From the NCBI GenBank assembly GCA_012727515.1, contig JAAYGZ010000194.1, forward strand, positions 1-19,638: DNA of 19,638 bases, written 5' to 3'. The notes below the pieces were generated by a model, which was not told the DNA's origin, did not search any database, and saw nothing but the letters and a program-made list of their open reading frames with translations. Source of the DNA: Desulfovibrionales bacterium (GTDB lineage: Bacteria; Desulfobacterota; Desulfovibrionia; Desulfovibrionales; Desulfomicrobiaceae). Position 1 is the stretch's first letter; every line of letters begins with the position of its first letter. Positions 7,776 to 17,071 of this stretch are shown piece after piece. Position numbers and translations under genes: made by a program.

Positions 7776-8900
7776 TCAGGCTGAAATGGATTCTGAAGAC
7801 GCCTCAGCGTATAATTGGGGTAGGAAAACAGAAAATACCGTTCCAGTGTCTGGATGCGATTCAAACCAGACCCGGCCATGCAGATAATTGGTGCACAAAA
7901 GATGGATACTGTAGGTGCCCAGGCCGCGACCTGGGCCTTTGGTGGAAAAAGAACGATGAAATATCTGATGCTGTACTGACTCTGGCATATAGGTTGGATT
8001 GGCCACATGGAGCACAAAGCCAGAATCCTGCTCAGCAAGCTCCAGATGGATAGTGCCGCCTTTTGCAGTGGCTTCCAAAGCATTTTTTAATAAATTCATA
8101 TAAACACGATGAACAAGTACGCGGTCACTATAGAGCCGATCCAAATCCAGGTCAGCCCGGACGCGGATTTCCTTGCCAGAGCAATGCGCGCTCTGACGCA
8201 TCAGCGCGGCCAGGCCCTGTAGCAATTCCAGGATAGAAAAGGGTTCTATGGTCAGCTCCAGTTCACTGTTTTCTGCATCCATCAATTTGCGCTGGGCTTT
8301 AATTTCATCCACGCATAATTTGAAATGTGGTAAAACAGTATCAAGTAATTCTCTGTGCTCTCCATCTAAATCTTCATGCAAAAGCTGTAAAAGCCCTTTT
8401 ACTGCACTCACTGTATTGATTATATCGTGAAAAAAAATACGCTCAAAAGCTCGTCTGCGCTTTTCATGTCCAATATCCTGCAACGATAAAATTGCATATT
8501 GTTCACCTTTGTACCACAAAGGAACAGCATGGACAAAAAAATCTTTGGCCATAAATTTGTTATCGGCTTCAATAGACATATAGCATTCAATATCCGTATC
8601 CTGGCCATGCAGACCATTACGAATAGCTAAAAATGCTCCGCAATCACAACAATTTTCATCTTTGCCACATCCAGACCTGTTAGCATTAATACACTGAAAA
8701 ATATCGCCTGGCGCTCGACCCAGGGCCTGGCGAATATCTGTTGCACCAGCAAGATCCAGCACAACCTGCGAAGCAAAAACCACGTGTCGATGCTGATCAA
8801 CCACAATAATTGCAGCCCGTGAATCTTCCAGCAGCTGGGACAACAGTTCTTCCTGCTGAAACATTTCGTTTAACTCTACATAATGATCAAGTGTAAGCAT
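7776..8900 (-). CDS. soluble PAS-domain sensor histidine kinase with cysteine cluster
   Basis: The 374-residue protein has no membrane segment, so it should sense a cytoplasmic signal. An N-terminal PAS domain (about 25-145) carries a Cys cluster: C70, C78, C84, C85 and C87 in the CINANRSGCGKDENCCDCG stretch. Such a cluster could bind metal or an Fe-S cluster, or act as a thiol switch. The dimerisation box reads RIFFHDIINT, with H158 as phospho-acceptor. N-box NLLKNALEA (269-277) and SFSTKGPGRGLGTYS (317-331) define the ATPase domain; the usual Asp of the G1 box is Asn (VANPTYMP). Start: an ATG at 8906 directly abuts the GGAG, whereas the ATG at 8900 lies 6 bases from it, so 8900 is chosen. 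No response regulator is adjacent. Glucokinase follows immediately. Confidence 0.9.
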   Translation of the reverse strand: MLTLDHYVELNEMFQQEELLSQLLEDSRAAIIVVDQHRHVVFASQVVLDLAGATDIRQALGRAPGDIFQCINANRSGCGKDENCCDCGAFLAIRNGLHGQDTDIECYMSIEADNKFMAKDFFVHAVPLWYKGEQYAILSLQDIGHEKRRRAFERIFFHDIINTVSAVKGLLQLLHEDLDGEHRELLDTVLPHFKLCVDEIKAQRKLMDAENSELELTIEPFSILELLQGLAALMRQSAHCSGKEIRVRADLDLDRLYSDRVLVHRVYMNLLKNALEATAKGGTIHLELAEQDSGFVLHVANPTYMPESVQHQIFHRSFSTKGPGRGLGTYSIHLLCTNYLHGRVWFESHPDTGTVFSVFLPQLYAEASSESISA

Positions 8901-8906
8901 ATACAT

Positions 8907-8912
8907 CTCCTA
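8907..8912 (-). promoter_or_regulatory. ribosome-binding site deciding the kinase start
   Basis: Minus-strand TAGGAG touches the first in-frame ATG (8904-8906) with no spacer but is ideally 6 bases from the next in-frame ATG (8898-8900). The second ATG is therefore the likely start. Confidence 0.6.
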
Positions 8913-8974
8913 CATAGATCGCGAGAAGGCAGCATGCCCCTTCTTGTGGACAAAAATTTCTGATCCAGGTGCAC

Positions 8975-9742
8975 TCAGGCAGCCAGGCTTCGGGCTAAGC
9001 GCTCGCACAACTCTGTCAGTGGCGCGACCTGGGGCAAAAGTGCCTGAATCCGCTCCAGATACCTGCGGCGCATAAAAAGCTTGCGACTGGAGGCAAAGGT
9101 CAAGCCCGGCCCCCAGGAGGCTAATAATATCTTGAAGTCATTCAGATAGCAAAGTTGCGTGTACAAAGGACTCTGGCCTGACAGGGCCACGGCAAGCACT
9201 TCTGGCGTCCACTGCTCTGGAGCATCTTCAAGACCCAGAGTGACAACAGAATCGCGCTGATCCCGAGGCTTCATACTGCGCAACACCACGGGAATAATAT
9301 CAAGTTTATCCGCATCACGCACCACCTGACACAAGGTACGTACACAAGGCTCAAGATCCAGGGGCAGGTCTCGCTTATTATGCGCACGAGTAACCTGAAT
9401 AATGGCCTGGCGTTCCCGAGAAGAGAAATCACGCAGCACCGCAGTGTGCGCCAGCAGCGATGCGCCTTTGTCTCCATGATCTATGGACTGGTCATCACGG
9501 TACGTACCAAACTGCACATATTGGGGAAAGCGCCCAATATCATGCATCAGGGCTGCGGCCACGGCAATTTCTGGCCAGGCTACATCCTCATGCATGACAA
9601 TATGCCGGGCCAGAGCATGGACGCGCAGGCTATGGTTACGCTTCAGGACAATATGTTTCTGTCTGTACCCAACCTGCTGCATATACTCTGCCGCAATGGT
9701 CATGAATTCCTGGCGCAAAGTGCGCAGCCGTGACGTGCCCAT
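8975..9742 (-). CDS. HD-domain metal-dependent phosphohydrolase
   Basis: The 255-residue cytoplasmic protein shows the HD superfamily metal-binding set: His37 in KRNHSLRVHA, the HD doublet at 67-68 in ALMHDIGRFPQY, a further His in the SIDHGDKGA segment, and the distal Asp in VVRDADKLDI. HD proteins hydrolyse phosphomonoesters, nucleotides or cyclic dinucleotides; the sequence is not an HD-GYP (no GYP motif) and not a RelA/SpoT homologue by length, so the substrate is open. Its ATG overlaps the stop of the 63-residue gene by one base (TGATG), which implies coupled translation. The kinase gene follows after about 74 bases that hold no obvious terminator. Confidence 0.88.
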   Translation of the reverse strand: MGTSRLRTLRQEFMTIAAEYMQQVGYRQKHIVLKRNHSLRVHALARHIVMHEDVAWPEIAVAAALMHDIGRFPQYVQFGTYRDDQSIDHGDKGASLLAHTAVLRDFSSRERQAIIQVTRAHNKRDLPLDLEPCVRTLCQVVRDADKLDIIPVVLRSMKPRDQRDSVVTLGLEDAPEQWTPEVLAVALSGQSPLYTQLCYLNDFKILLASWGPGLTFASSRKLFMRRRYLERIQALLPQVAPLTELCERLARSLAA

Positions 9743-9933
9743 CAGATGCCCTGGTAAAACTTGTACAAATCCTCATCAATAACCAGGCGAAAACCATCCT
9801 CTATTTCTTCAAAACGAATAACCAGTGCTGGGTCCAGCGCCACATCCAGGGCATACTCTGCCAGGCGATTGGCTTCTTTTTTTGCACGGTCATCAAGTTC
9901 GGCAAAGCGTGCCATTTCAATCCAGGTAGTCAT
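9742..9933 (-). CDS. 63-residue acidic cytoplasmic protein, unknown function
   Basis: The frame can be extended upstream to 10020, but a GGAGG ribosome-binding site lies 5 bases before the ATG at 9933, giving MTTWIEMARF as N-terminus. The product has no signal peptide or membrane segment. It is rich in Asp/Glu and Ala, with a predicted helix (about 5-31) followed by short strand-like segments (ALVIRFEEI, GFRLVID). Its stop overlaps the HD gene start, so the two are made from one message; a partner or regulator of the HD enzyme is a reasonable guess. I do not recognise a family. Confidence 0.65.
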   Translation of the reverse strand: MTTWIEMARFAELDDRAKKEANRLAEYALDVALDPALVIRFEEIEDGFRLVIDEDLYKFYQGI

Positions 9934-9986
9934 GACAACCTCCATATTCTGAACAAATGCAGTTGTGTTACAAAGAATACTGACGT

Positions 9987-10631
9987 TTAACGATATCTGT
10001 CCCCAGGCCAGGGCGTACATTCCCTGGCCGGAGAAAAACCTGCGTTAAACGCTTCTTTCAGCGAAGAAAAGTGTATGCGGTGCGTTTTTTTCATTTTCTG
10101 TCCCATAGCGCAGGTCAAACGATGAAAACGTTTTGAGTTCCGATTTCCCACATAGGCTTTGCCAGCTTCAGGGCTGCTCAACACTCGCCCCCAAAAGCCC
10201 TTGGAGCGCGACATGGCAGTGCGCTGGGCATATAGAAGCTGCTCTGCCAGGCCTTTATCCTTGTCTGAGCTGTGCGGATAAACAAAGGCCGCACCTTCTT
10301 CAACCATAATCAGGTTAATTATGCGCCCATTCCCCAAACGCACCACGCCAACCTTGCGCCCATAGCGATCTGTGCTCAGTTCCTCGCTCTCTGTAAACAC
10401 ATCCTTGCCCAGAACCAGTGTGGTCAGCAGTTTTTTGGATTCCTGGCCATAAAATTGTCCGGGCTGCGAGCCATGACGCACTTCCGGAGCATCAATACCA
10501 CGCAGGCGTATCCTCTCCCCATTGGCCAGGGCAATGGTATCTCCGTCAAATACAGCGTCCACCCGTGCCCGGATTGTCCGGGCATCAGCCGGATACGCCC
10601 ACAACCACGCCACTGCCAGCAGCACTGCCAT
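9987..10631 (-). CDS. secreted thermonuclease-like protein (SNase domain plus C-terminal Cys motif)
   Basis: Starting at the ATG at 10631, the 214-residue protein has a hydrophobic leader ending in YPADA (about residues 1-17), then a staphylococcal-nuclease fold: VDAVFDGDTIAL, IRLRGIDAPEV and DRYGRKVGVV carry the Asp, Arg and Glu residues of the Ca-dependent active site. The C-terminal 50 residues (YVGNRNSKRFHRLTC to PARECTPW) match the small module often fused to SNase domains (SKxFHxxxC ... GYxPCxxC), but one of the usual terminal Cys is Ala here. The frame continues upstream to an ATG at 10709, yet that extension runs through a strong terminator hairpin (10656-10685), and neither ATG has a clear ribosome-binding site. 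The start is therefore uncertain; the domain calls are not. Confidence 0.85.
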   Translation of the reverse strand: MAVLLAVAWLWAYPADARTIRARVDAVFDGDTIALANGERIRLRGIDAPEVRHGSQPGQFYGQESKKLLTTLVLGKDVFTESEELSTDRYGRKVGVVRLGNGRIINLIMVEEGAAFVYPHSSDKDKGLAEQLLYAQRTAMSRSKGFWGRVLSSPEAGKAYVGNRNSKRFHRLTCAMGQKMKKTHRIHFSSLKEAFNAGFSPARECTPWPGDRYR

Positions 10632-10655
10632 AGCGCGCAGAACTGGCTGGTTTGT

Positions 10656-10685
10656 AAAAAAAAAGGCAATCACCTGGATTGCCTT
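10656..10685 (-). terminator. intrinsic terminator of the rpsU-dnaG-rpoD operon
   Basis: On the minus strand AAGGCAAT and ATTGCCTT form a perfect 8-bp stem with a 7-base loop, leading into a run of nine T (10656-10664; the last two stem bases are included). It lies 90 bases after the rpoD stop. It also falls inside the upstream extension of the nuclease reading frame. Confidence 0.88.
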
Positions 10686-10723
10686 ACTGTAATTAGAGTG
10701 CACAGTCATACTGGATTACAAAC

Positions 10724-10767
10724 CCGGAGCACACTATCAGGCCGACCAGACAAGATCTGTGCTCCGG
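10724..10767 (-). repeat. 10-bp hairpin just after the rpoD stop
   Basis: CCGGAGCACA (10724-10733) and TGTGCTCCGG (10758-10767) are perfect inverted repeats with a 24-base loop. The stem begins about 8 bases after the rpoD stop and is not followed by a T-run. It may protect the operon mRNA 3' end ahead of the true terminator, or bind a protein. Confidence 0.6.
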
Positions 10768-10774
10768 AAATGCC

Positions 10775-12541
10775 TCAGGAATCATAGTAGGAGCGCAATT
10801 GCTGACTGCGCACAGGATGGCGCAGCTTGCGCAGGGCCTTGGCCTCAATCTGGCGAATACGTTCACGAGTAACATTAAAAAGCTTGCCCACTTCTTCCAA
10901 AGTGTGATCGCTTTTTTCTCCAATACCAAAACGTTTCCGCAAAACCTGCTCTTCACGCGGGGTCAGGTCAGACAAGACCTGGGCAATCTGCTCGGCCAGC
11001 TTGGTGTTGACCACTTCATCAGCCGGGGCCACAGCCTTTTTATCTTCGATAAAATCGCCCAGACTTGAATCTTCTTCATCGCCAATGGGCGTTTCCAGGG
11101 AAATAGGCTCTTTGGCGATCTTGAGCACTTTTTTCACTTTTTCCAGCGGATAATCCATGCGTTCGGCAATTTCCTCCGGAGAAGGATCGCGTCCGAGTTC
11201 CTGAACCAGATAGCGCGATGTACGCACCAATTTATTTATGGTTTCAATCATATGCACAGGAATACGGATAGTGCGGGCCTGGTCTGCAATAGCCCTGGTA
11301 ATGGCCTGGCGAATCCACCACGTGGCATAGGTCGAAAATTTATAACCGCGTTGATATTCAAACTTGTCCACAGCTTTCATAAGGCCGATATTGCCTTCCT
11401 GGATCAAATCCAGAAACTGCAACCCGCGATTGGTGTATTTTTTGGCAATCGACACAACCAGACGCAGATTGGCACGAATAAGTTCCTGTTTTGCGTCCAG
11501 GGCATCTGTGTTGCCCTTGCGGATACGCCACAGGATTTCCTCAAGCTGATCCACTTCGTGCATGGCATTTTCTTGTAATTTATTCAGAATCTCTATCTTG
11601 CCATTGATCATTTCCTTGAAGGAAAAAAGCTCCTCAATGGTCATGCCAAACTGATCAGCCGCAGCCACAGGATTGACTGAACGCTCATCAAGCTGACGGA
11701 AAACACCAAAAATTTCATCCTGGGACCGGCCCAAAGACAAAATATAGGCTGAAAGATCCCGCTTGCAGTTATGCATCTGGCGCACATAATCGCCAACTGT
11801 TTCAATAATGCGATCAATAAGGGTCTTTTCAAGCTTAATATCACGCAAGCATTGGACCACTTCTGTCTTGTAATCCATAATTTTAGTCTGCACGCCATAG
11901 ACACGCTTTTCCAGGGTCGCGCATTCATTGAGGCGAGTGTACAGGGGCTTTTTCTTGCGATAGATGACCTTTACATTTTCCAGCAGCTTGATCACCCGTT
12001 CGCGCTGATTCATTTCTTCTTCAGATGGATCATCTTCTTCAATGGTTTTGACCACATCTTTAAGTTTCATGCGCCCTTTTTTCAGATCATCGCCAACCCG
12101 GATCAATTCTTCCACAGCCACTGGCACTTCCACCAGGGCGTGCATAACTTCAAGCTCACCGGCTTCAATTTTCTTGGCAATATAAACTTCGCCCTCACGA
12201 TCTAAAAGGCCCACAGCGCCCATTTCGCGCAGATACATGCGTACCGGGTCATTACTACGGGTCGAGTAGTCCGCATTGTCTTCGTCTTCAGTCAGCTCCA
12301 GCTTGTCGTCATCCTTGACATCTTCCACATCCTCTTCAGGTACATCTAAAGAATGGACAAGTTTTTCATCAACAATGTCAATATCAAGCGAATCAAAAAT
12401 CTCTATAATTTCATTGACTTGTTCCGGAGTATTGACTTCGGACGGCAGGGCCTTGTTGAGTTCTTCAAATGTCAGAAAACCTTTTTTCTTTCCTTCGGCG
12501 ATCAGGGCCTGAATTTGCTGTACATCTTTGATATTGCTCAT
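10775..12541 (-). CDS. rpoD: RNA polymerase primary sigma factor (sigma70)
   Basis: The 588-residue protein has an N-terminal region 1.1-like part (1-60), an acidic stretch (about 67-91), region 1.2 ([12 protein letters not shown], 98-109), a non-conserved domain, region 2 (353-429, with [20 protein letters not shown] for core binding and [20 protein letters not shown] for -10 recognition), region 3, and region 4 (526-588) with the helix-turn-helix [20 protein letters not shown] for -35 recognition. It directs housekeeping transcription. The frame opens at 12613, inside dnaG, but the ATG at 12541 has a GGGGGAG site before it and gives the normal MSNIKDVQQ start. It is the last gene of the operon, 58 bases after dnaG. 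Confidence 0.98.
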   Translation of the reverse strand: MSNIKDVQQIQALIAEGKKKGFLTFEELNKALPSEVNTPEQVNEIIEIFDSLDIDIVDEKLVHSLDVPEEDVEDVKDDDKLELTEDEDNADYSTRSNDPVRMYLREMGAVGLLDREGEVYIAKKIEAGELEVMHALVEVPVAVEELIRVGDDLKKGRMKLKDVVKTIEEDDPSEEEMNQRERVIKLLENVKVIYRKKKPLYTRLNECATLEKRVYGVQTKIMDYKTEVVQCLRDIKLEKTLIDRIIETVGDYVRQMHNCKRDLSAYILSLGRSQDEIFGVFRQLDERSVNPVAAADQFGMTIEELFSFKEMINGKIEILNKLQENAMHEVDQLEEILWRIRKGNTDALDAKQELIRANLRLVVSIAKKYTNRGLQFLDLIQEGNIGLMKAVDKFEYQRGYKFSTYATWWIRQAITRAIADQARTIRIPVHMIETINKLVRTSRYLVQELGRDPSPEEIAERMDYPLEKVKKVLKIAKEPISLETPIGDEEDSSLGDFIEDKKAVAPADEVVNTKLAEQIAQVLSDLTPREEQVLRKRFGIGEKSDHTLEEVGKLFNVTRERIRQIEAKALRKLRHPVRSQQLRSYYDS

Positions 12542-12599
12542 CCGCTCCCCCGTTGTTGCTACACAAAATATATAAAAATTCCTGACCAGACAGCTGGCA

Positions 12600-14300
12600 T
12601 CAGCCCTGGGCAAGGTCTTGAATCAAAGCCAGGAGCCGCAGCTCCTCCTGAAAATTCCCGTGCAGACGAGCTGTACGCAGCTCGGCATGCAGCGTGTCCA
12701 GTTCCTGACGTTGCTGAATATGCCGCAAAAAGCCCTGCACTTCTTCCCATTCATCCTGTCCGTTGCCATCCTGCTGCACACGCATCTGGCACTGCACATA
12801 AAACTGCTTTTCTCCTGCATCCAACTGGCGCAGGATTTCCTGTGGACTCAATTCCACTAATTTTTGCCAAAAATTTTGTGCCCGTTCCGTGGTCAGCGCC
12901 TTTGCCATACCTTCTTGAAGCAGATTATTCCGGTATGTTGGAAAACGTATGGCAAAAGCAAGCAATTCACGGTCCCGCTGAGCAGGCGGACACGCTGCCA
13001 AGCGGGCCGCGCCTTGTATTTGAATGAGGCCATCCTTGTGCGCCAGAGCCTGACGCAGTTCTTCTTCAGCCAGCCCCAATCCTGCCGCGACTTTTGGAAT
13101 ATAAAACGCTCGCCAATCAAGTTTATGCAGCTGGCTTACAAAGCCAATGGCCCAGACCAGCACATCTTTGGGCGCTTTGGTGATTACAACCTGGCGCAAA
13201 CAATAATCAAGGCCGTCAACAGCCTGGTCCAGCAATGATTCAAGCATGGCCGGGCCAGAAGCATGCAGCACTGAATCCACATCCTGGCCTTCAGGCAGGC
13301 AAACCACCCTGCACTGCAAGCCCTGGGTAAGAATCATTTCCGCACTGCGCAAGGCTGCCTTGTGCCCGGCTGCATCACCATCAAAAATCAGGTCCACTCG
13401 TGCCACAAGTCCTGACAGCCGGTGCACCTGCTCGCGTGTCAGGGCCGTTCCCAACACACCACAACTCTGCGTAAAACCAAACTGGTGCAGGCTGAGCACA
13501 TCCACATAGCCTTCGGTCAGCAAAACATGCTTATGATGGGCCATGGAGCGCCGGGCCTGATACAGCCCATACAAATGTTCGCCCTTGGTATAGATGGGCG
13601 TTTCACTGGAATTTAAATACTTTGGCCCTTGTTCATCATCAAGACTGCGCCCACCAAAAGCAATTACCTGGCCGGAAAGATTCATAATCGGGAACATGAG
13701 CCGCTCACGAAAGCGGTCGTAAAAACTCCCTTTAGCCGATGTGCTCAGCAGTCCACAGCGCACACCAGCCTCATAACCGTGGTTCTGGCTGCGCAAATAA
13801 TCACGCAAATCATTCCAGCCTGCCGAAGCCCAGCCCAAAGCAAACTGCTCTATGGTGGCAGAACGTATTCCGCGCTGCGCCAGATACGCCCGCGCCTGCT
13901 CACCAGCAGGGCTGCTCAGAACACGCTGATAAAAACGCACGGCCAAAGCATGCTGGTTTAAGCACTGGGTGCGCGATACCTCTCCCGGACGCTGCACCGC
14001 AGCCCTGGAGCGAACCTGCACCCCTGCTTCACGCGCCAGAGCCTCAACGGCCTCGCCAAATTCCATGCCATTGATGGCCCGGTAAAATTCAATCAGATCA
14101 CCAGATGCCTGGCATCCAAAACAATAATAAAACCCCCCTTCTGGATTAACCGAAAAGGAAGGTTTTGTTTCCTGATGAAAAGGACAAGGGGCCACAAGGC
14201 GATTGCCCACAGAGCGGAGTTCCACAAAACGCCCTACCACATCTTCAATGCGCAGGCGCGATTTGATTTCTGCGATCAGACCCTGGTCAAAGGTACTCAT
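12600..14300 (-). CDS. dnaG: DNA primase
   Basis: The 566-residue protein synthesises RNA primers at the replication fork. The N-terminal zinc-binding domain shows CPFH (C39, H42) and CFGC (C60, C63). The catalytic TOPRIM core shows [27 protein letters not shown] with Glu263, and [11 protein letters not shown] with metal-binding Asp307 and Asp309. The C-terminal part is the more variable DnaB-interacting domain. The length is normal. The start lies 19 bases after the mutS2 stop, and rpoD follows 58 bases on, so the classical primase/sigma-factor linkage is kept. Confidence 0.98.
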   Translation of the reverse strand: MSTFDQGLIAEIKSRLRIEDVVGRFVELRSVGNRLVAPCPFHQETKPSFSVNPEGGFYYCFGCQASGDLIEFYRAINGMEFGEAVEALAREAGVQVRSRAAVQRPGEVSRTQCLNQHALAVRFYQRVLSSPAGEQARAYLAQRGIRSATIEQFALGWASAGWNDLRDYLRSQNHGYEAGVRCGLLSTSAKGSFYDRFRERLMFPIMNLSGQVIAFGGRSLDDEQGPKYLNSSETPIYTKGEHLYGLYQARRSMAHHKHVLLTEGYVDVLSLHQFGFTQSCGVLGTALTREQVHRLSGLVARVDLIFDGDAAGHKAALRSAEMILTQGLQCRVVCLPEGQDVDSVLHASGPAMLESLLDQAVDGLDYCLRQVVITKAPKDVLVWAIGFVSQLHKLDWRAFYIPKVAAGLGLAEEELRQALAHKDGLIQIQGAARLAACPPAQRDRELLAFAIRFPTYRNNLLQEGMAKALTTERAQNFWQKLVELSPQEILRQLDAGEKQFYVQCQMRVQQDGNGQDEWEEVQGFLRHIQQRQELDTLHAELRTARLHGNFQEELRLLALIQDLAQG

Positions 14301-14319
14301 CCCGCTTGGTAAACCTCGT

Positions 14320-16620
14320 TTAGTCCGCCAACACCACCCTGGTCATCCCATCCCCGCCTTCATCAGCGCTGGCTAATGCAAATCTGCTCACAGCCCTGGA
14401 TTCACGCAACATCGAATGCACGGCCTTGCGCATGGCTCCAGTACCAAGGCCATGAATAATCTCAACCTGCTCATGTCCGGCCAGCACTGCTTTGTCCAGA
14501 AAACGAACAAGTTCTGCTTCGGCCTCATCAGTACGCAGTCCACGCAGATCCAGCCGCAGGCTCGATCCATTTCCAGCTTCGCGACGAACCACAACCCCGG
14601 ACCTAACGCCTGAAAGAGCACGCTCTGACTGGTCAGCAGGGCGGACATCAGCGCAAGCCACCCACAAAGTTACGCCATTGACATGCACGCGCATCCGGTT
14701 TTTGCGTTCATCTAAATCTAAAACCGTACCGCGCTGCTGCCAAGGTACATAAAGCACATTATCCCCTGGGGCAATGGATGGGCAGACATTTTCTGTTTGT
14801 TCGGCCCGAGCCTGAGCCATGTCCTCGCGCAGCGCTGCCAGTTCACGCAGGGCTTCCTTGCGTCCGCGCCGACCTTCCCGCCATTCCTGCATAATCGTTT
14901 GTGAGGCCGCGCGCAGTTCTGCACACATGCGCTCTCGTTCCTGATGCAAGGCCTCCAGTTTGCGGGCGTATTTCTGCTCTAACTGCACAGAACGCAGGCC
15001 CAACTCGTCTAATTCCTGCTCTTTTCGTACTGCAAGCTGGTTCAGCCGTTCAAAAATTTCTTCTGTATCTCCAGAGTCAAGGTACAGATATTCCTGAGCC
15101 TTACTTAAAATTATTTCAGGCAAACCCTGTTCTCTGGCCACATCAAGCGCCCGGCTTGCTCCTACCTGATCATAACCAAGCTTAAAGAGCGGCTTTTTCG
15201 TATCTGGTGAAAAAATAACAGATGCTGCCCGTACTCCAGCACGCGACAAGCCATAGGCCTTGAGCGCTGGAAAATGTGTGGCCACTCCAACCCAGGCCTG
15301 GCGTTCTATAAGACTATCCACCACAGCCTGGGCCAGGGCTGCGCCCTGACTTGGGTCAGTCCCTACGCCGAACTCATCCAGAATGACCAGGGTGTGCGCA
15401 TCTAAACCAGGCCAAACTTCACAAAAATGTTTAATCTGCGCGGTAAATGTGGACAGACTTTGTTCAATGGACTGTTCATCGCCCATGGAAACCACAAAAT
15501 TGCTCCAGAATGGAACAGTGCTGCCCTCATCCACTGGAACAGGAATGGCCGCATGCGCCATCATGCCCAGCAGGCCCAAGGTTTTCAGGCAGACAGTCTT
15601 GCCGCCAGCATTGCCGCCAGTGATAATCAGCACCCGCTGTTCATCTTCTAAAACCAGGTCCACGGGCACAACGTTGTCTGCGCCAAAAATAAGCAGTGGA
15701 TGTCTGGCCTGGGTCAGGCGCAATGGCCCATCAGCCAGCACATCAATGACCTGCCCGCGAATATGTGCGGCAAAATGGCAGAGCGCCAAAAGCACATCAC
15801 AGCGCACCAGATCGGTAAAAACATGATGGAGTGCATCAAATTCTTCCCGAATCAGCCCGGTCACAAAACGTAAAATTTTCTGTTCTTCAACCCGCTCTTC
15901 CTGCCGCAATTCCTGTAATTCATTATTTAATTCCACCAGAAAAAGTGGTTCAAAATAACAGGTTTCGCCAGTCTGGGAATAATCATGCACAATGCCTTTA
16001 AGACGTCCCTTAAAATTGGTCTGCACAGCCAGCACATAGCGATCTGAAGAAATGGTCAGATATTCATCTTGCAACATAGTGCGCAGGTCTTTGTTCTGAA
16101 AAAAATCCTGGACCTTGCGGGTGCATTGCTGATGAATACGCCGTATTTCCTGGCGTACAGAATAGAGTTCAGGGGACGCCTCATCTCGCAGGTGGCCATC
16201 AGCAGATACACAGCGACGCAAGGCAGACCAGGTTTTGGGTGGCAGAACTAGTTCATGTGCCAGCTGGTGCAACTGCGGGTAGCGCTGCTCATCTGGCTGG
16301 CCCAACGCATCTGCAAATGCAGCCATGGCCTGCAGAAATTCCCACACCCCAAGCAGGCCGTCCACATCTAAAAAGGCTAGCGGATTGGCCAGAAAAGCAA
16401 AAACACCGTGCACATCCGGGAACACACCAAGGCGCATGGGATGAATGGAAACATAGTGCAGCATTTCGCGCACCAATGCGCTGCGCTCTTCAATCAACCG
16501 AAGATCATCAAATGGAGCCAGGCCACGACATGCATCCTGGCCTGCTTCACTGACGGCAAAAGACGCCAGATACTGTAGAACTTTATGAAATTCTAACAGC
16601 TGAACTGTTCGGGAATCCAT
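14320..16620 (-). CDS. mutS2: endonuclease MutS2 (MutS-like ATPase with Smr domain)
   Basis: With the start at 16620 (MDSRTVQLLEFHKVL, the usual family N-terminus) the protein has 766 residues, close to the 785 of B. subtilis MutS2. The ATPase has Walker A GGNAGGKT (335-342) and Walker B LVILDEFG (411-418). A charged coiled coil spans about 510-600, and the C-terminal Smr nuclease domain starts at LDLRG (690) with HGLGTG at 723-728. MutS2 lacks the mismatch-binding domain of MutS. It has been linked to suppression of homologous recombination and to rescue of collided ribosomes. A longer start at 16671 has an AGGG site but would read 47 bases into yqeY and give an atypical N-terminus. The chosen start is 4 bases after the yqeY stop. 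Confidence 0.95.
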   Translation of the reverse strand: MDSRTVQLLEFHKVLQYLASFAVSEAGQDACRGLAPFDDLRLIEERSALVREMLHYVSIHPMRLGVFPDVHGVFAFLANPLAFLDVDGLLGVWEFLQAMAAFADALGQPDEQRYPQLHQLAHELVLPPKTWSALRRCVSADGHLRDEASPELYSVRQEIRRIHQQCTRKVQDFFQNKDLRTMLQDEYLTISSDRYVLAVQTNFKGRLKGIVHDYSQTGETCYFEPLFLVELNNELQELRQEERVEEQKILRFVTGLIREEFDALHHVFTDLVRCDVLLALCHFAAHIRGQVIDVLADGPLRLTQARHPLLIFGADNVVPVDLVLEDEQRVLIITGGNAGGKTVCLKTLGLLGMMAHAAIPVPVDEGSTVPFWSNFVVSMGDEQSIEQSLSTFTAQIKHFCEVWPGLDAHTLVILDEFGVGTDPSQGAALAQAVVDSLIERQAWVGVATHFPALKAYGLSRAGVRAASVIFSPDTKKPLFKLGYDQVGASRALDVAREQGLPEIILSKAQEYLYLDSGDTEEIFERLNQLAVRKEQELDELGLRSVQLEQKYARKLEALHQERERMCAELRAASQTIMQEWREGRRGRKEALRELAALREDMAQARAEQTENVCPSIAPGDNVLYVPWQQRGTVLDLDERKNRMRVHVNGVTLWVACADVRPADQSERALSGVRSGVVVRREAGNGSSLRLDLRGLRTDEAEAELVRFLDKAVLAGHEQVEIIHGLGTGAMRKAVHSMLRESRAVSRFALASADEGGDGMTRVVLAD

Positions 16621-16624
16621 GAAA

Positions 16625-17071
16625 TTATGCCGAAAGTTTGGCGCGAACCAGGGCACTGAGCTCTTTGCCATCTATGCGCCCTGCATAGGTGGCCAGCAAT
16701 GCGTTCATAACCTTGCCCATATCTTTCATGCTTGTCGCGCCAACAGTGTGGATTGTTTCTGCAAGAGCGGCGTCCAGTTCTTCTGCTGAAAGGGGAGCAG
16801 GAAGATAGGAGCGCAGAATGGCCTCTTCTCGCTCTTCTATGGCGGCAAGATCAAGTCGGTGTGCTGCGCGAAACTGCTCAACAGAATCCTGGCGTTGTTT
16901 GACCTGCTTGATCACAACATCAAGAATTTCCGCGTCAGAGAGTTCTCGCAGCAACTCAACCTGCCTGTTTTTAATGGCTGCCTTGAGCATTCTCAAGACA
17001 GCCACTGTATCAGCCTGTTTTGCCTTGAATGCAACAATATAGTCTTGTTCAATGCGCTGATAAAGATTCAT
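16625..17071 (-). CDS. yqeY: GatB/YqeY-domain protein
   Basis: This 148-residue cytoplasmic protein is a full-length YqeY homologue, all-helical, with family segments VLRMLKAAIKNRQVE, EREEAILRSYLPAPLS and KDMGKVMNALLATYAGRIDGKELSALV. It resembles the C-terminal tRNA-binding domain of the amidotransferase subunit GatB, but its role is not settled. Its ATG overlaps the rpsU stop by one base (TAATG), and AGGTGATG inside the end of rpsU serves as ribosome-binding site, so it is translationally coupled to S21. Linkage of rpsU and yqeY is common in bacteria. Confidence 0.95.
   Translation of the reverse strand: MNLYQRIEQDYIVAFKAKQADTVAVLRMLKAAIKNRQVELLRELSDAEILDVVIKQVKQRQDSVEQFRAAHRLDLAAIEEREEAILRSYLPAPLSAEELDAALAETIHTVGATSMKDMGKVMNALLATYAGRIDGKELSALVRAKLSA

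Noticed and set aside
8924..8945. Hairpin GAAGG/CCTTC before the kinase gene as a terminator
   Set aside because: The stem is only 5-6 pairs and no T-run follows on the minus strand.
12542..12613. Longer N-terminus for RpoD beginning inside dnaG
   Set aside because: The ATG at 12541 has a good ribosome-binding site and gives the normal sigma-factor start.
16621..16671. Longer N-terminus for MutS2 beginning inside yqeY
   Set aside because: It has an AGGG site, but the added residues are out-of-frame yqeY sequence and the family start fits the ATG at 16620.
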